From Thiotrichales bacterium (GTDB taxonomy: Bacteria; Pseudomonadota; Gammaproteobacteria; Thiomicrospirales; Thiomicrospiraceae), in contig JAFGXP010000018.1 in assembly GCA_016936535.1 (NCBI GenBank), positions 1 to 64,000 on the forward strand: a DNA stretch of 64,000 bases, given 5' to 3'. The translations under genes and the position numbers were made by a program. Under the pieces are notes generated by a model. It had not been told where the DNA came from. It made no database searches and saw nothing but the letters and a program-made list of their open reading frames with translations. Positions 62,061 through 64,000 of this stretch are shown here, piece after piece (the first letter of the stretch is position 1; each line of letters begins with the position of its first letter).

Positions 62061-62885
62061 ATGACGAAAATAGATGCGGATAAAGACGATTTAGCCACTC
62101 AGCAGATGCTGGCCATGATGCAGGATAAAATCGCAGAGGATGACGGAGCCCATGACGAAACTCTCGCGGCCGATCAATCTGTTATCGCCAGTGTTGCTGA
62201 ACACGATTCGGATTCTTTTGAACACGCTTTCCAGACGAATCCTGATTCAGATTCGATCGATAGCCTATCCAGCGATGAGGCTCGAGAAAGCTCATCAGAG
62301 AGCTCATCAGAAGGCGGCTTAGAGCCAGAACCGAACGAACCTGATGACCTTGCAGATTGTATAACGGCAGAAGAGAGTTCTCATCTTGACAGCCTGTTAG
62401 AAGAAGAGCCCACGCATGGCTTGACCGAGGACTACAGCGCTCTAGATGCCTTGATCGAAGAGCAACCGCTTGCTTCATCAGCATTTAAAAACACTAAAAT
62501 GGATTTAAGTGCTTTGGCGCACCAGGCCACGGAAGCGGTTGCGGCAATGAGTGAGGCAATTGCCTTGGATCGACAAACTCAAGAGCTTATCAATCAGCTG
62601 AACAGTTCGGCGCAAATGACCAGTAAAATTGCCTTGACCACCGCACAAGCCGCACAGAACTCGACGGAACAAGCCCATTTGGCCATCGAAAAAACCCTCA
62701 ATGCCATTGCCCATGCCAAAAAAATGACTGAAAACAGTCATTATCAAATTGATGTCCAGCAGATGAAAAAAGTCGGTAGCGATGCACTGAACCCAATTTT
62801 GCAAGAAATTCGTGCCAACAATGAACGCCTGCAACAGACTAATCAAGCACTGGCGCAAAAAACTGCTGCTTTGTTTCAGTCTTAG
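62061..62885 (+). CDS. Hypothetical acidic/coiled-coil protein
   Basis: Asp/Glu/Ser-rich N-terminal half, Ala/Gln-rich helical C-terminal half. Confidence 0.7.
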   Translation: MTKIDADKDDLATQQMLAMMQDKIAEDDGAHDETLAADQSVIASVAEHDSDSFEHAFQTNPDSDSIDSLSSDEARESSSESSSEGGLEPEPNEPDDLADCITAEESSHLDSLLEEEPTHGLTEDYSALDALIEEQPLASSAFKNTKMDLSALAHQATEAVAAMSEAIALDRQTQELINQLNSSAQMTSKIALTTAQAAQNSTEQAHLAIEKTLNAIAHAKKMTENSHYQIDVQQMKKVGSDALNPILQEIRANNERLQQTNQALAQKTAALFQS

Positions 62886-62890
62886 GATTC

Positions 62891-64000
62891 ATGATGACCA
62901 AGTTGAATGAGATGGATGCTTTATTGGATGCGGTTGAAGGACTGGAATTGCCAGAGAGGGATCGCTTAAGCGATGTCCATTCCCCTAAGCCAACTGCCCA
63001 ATCCGATCAAGCAAATCGGCTCGAATCGCAGAACTCTAACTTGGATCAAGAGACAAAAATTCTGCTCGAAACCGCCAAAACCACACAAGATGCAGCCCAT
63101 CAAAGCCAAGAAGCAACTCAAGCAGCCCTAAAATTGGCTGAACAGCTGCGCGTTCATACTCAAGAGTTAAGTTCGGCCAACTTGAATTGGCGTCAAGCGA
63201 TACGGCACTCAGCTCAAGAAATTGCCCAAATTCAAAAAGCAGTGGGGGTGATGCTGGTTATCAGCTTTGTATTGAGTTTTGTCGCGGTCGGTATGATGGT
63301 GACACTTTACTTTGAATTGCAGAATCAGCAGCAGCAGAGTAAAGGGGAAATGCTAGAGATGTTACAAGCGGAAAACGCACTCTTTACTAAAGCCTTGACC
63401 GTTAAAATCGATGATTTAGGCAATCAGATCGAGGCCAGTCGGTATTTCACGGAGCAAATGCTGCAGAATCATCAAGGCCTGCCGTCTGGCAATCCGTTAA
63501 AAATGGACCCGCAGGTGAGTAGCGCCCAGGCTATTATGACGGCGGAGACAGAGGCTGTTGCGCCTCAAGCGAATACGTCTGCCCAGACTTCACAGCAAGC
63601 GTTCGAAGAACTGCTTGTGCAAATTCGGCTGATTGAACAACGCTTAAGTCAAATTCAAAGCGAGCTTAAGCAAGCTAAATGGGTGAATTCACCTCCCATT
63701 ACTTCGGACAAGGTTCAAGAACAACCTGCCATCAATGAGTTACGTAAAATGGCGATCACTCAGGGGCAAGCAATAGAGCGCCTAACTCAGCAAATGCGTC
63801 AATTGATTGCCCAGGTTCAACAAGATTCAGTTCAGTCTTCTCGTAATGCCTTAGAGAGTGGGTACAGTAAAGCCTTAATCGAACTGCGTCTGCAGCAGCA
63901 GATTTTGCATGAAGGTCTTGAAAAGCTCCAGAACCAACAGCAGGAATTGATTAATAGACTGAACCAACTGCCAGCACCTTATAGTTACAAAGCGCCCAAA
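62891..64000 (+). CDS. Hypothetical coiled-coil single-TM protein, partial (runs off right edge); not in ORF track
   Basis: Open frame from ATG 62891 to window end (370 codons): MMTKLNEMDALLDAVEGLELPERDRLSD... TM VGVMLVISFVLSFVAVGMMVTLYFEL, then Gln-rich coiled coil. Confidence 0.8.
   Translation, partial: MMTKLNEMDALLDAVEGLELPERDRLSDVHSPKPTAQSDQANRLESQNSNLDQETKILLETAKTTQDAAHQSQEATQAALKLAEQLRVHTQELSSANLNWRQAIRHSAQEIAQIQKAVGVMLVISFVLSFVAVGMMVTLYFELQNQQQQSKGEMLEMLQAENALFTKALTVKIDDLGNQIEASRYFTEQMLQNHQGLPSGNPLKMDPQVSSAQAIMTAETEAVAPQANTSAQTSQQAFEELLVQIRLIEQRLSQIQSELKQAKWVNSPPITSDKVQEQPAINELRKMAITQGQAIERLTQQMRQLIAQVQQDSVQSSRNALESGYSKALIELRLQQQILHEGLEKLQNQQQELINRLNQLPAPYSYKAPK

Overview
The window looks like a chromosomal segment of a gammaproteobacterium. 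Gene content and order resemble the Thiomicrospira/Hydrogenovibrio/Thiomicrorhabdus group, but that placement is inference, not shown here. The left edge carries the end of a type I-E-like CRISPR array: 12 repeats, the first truncated, with a 28-bp repeat, 33-bp spacers and an exact 61-bp period. No cas genes are in view. Next come a SulP anion transporter, an RND efflux pair plus a BFD-like ferredoxin, a metal (Mn/Zn/Fe-type) ABC operon with two DtxR-type regulatory domains, murI, a Chr-family transporter, metE/metR, rlmD, queE, and a long conserved housekeeping block (leuCDB, M23 peptidase/bactofilin, asd, truA, trpFBA, accD, folC, SPOR protein, purF, metZ, yhbY, rlmE, ftsH, folP, glmM, tpiA, secG, tRNA-Leu(GAG), nuoA-N). 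After that lie a HelD-like helicase, small conserved genes and a pair of coiled-coil genes running off the right edge. The best leads are: (1) a permease fused to a DtxR-like domain (YtgCR-like) in an operon with a separate DtxR regulator, with two TTAG-N6-CTAA sites upstream; (2) an unlisted 43-aa single-TM small ORF with a strong RBS beside the CRISPR array; (3) a strict pyrimidine at the first position after every CRISPR repeat; (4) a Chr-family gene of distinct composition with a start-proximal hairpin, next to a truncated DUF808-like remnant; (5) a coiled-coil gene pair at the right edge, the second absent from the ORF track. I found no clear evidence of a wholly new multi-gene system. 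All family calls are by eye, without database searches.
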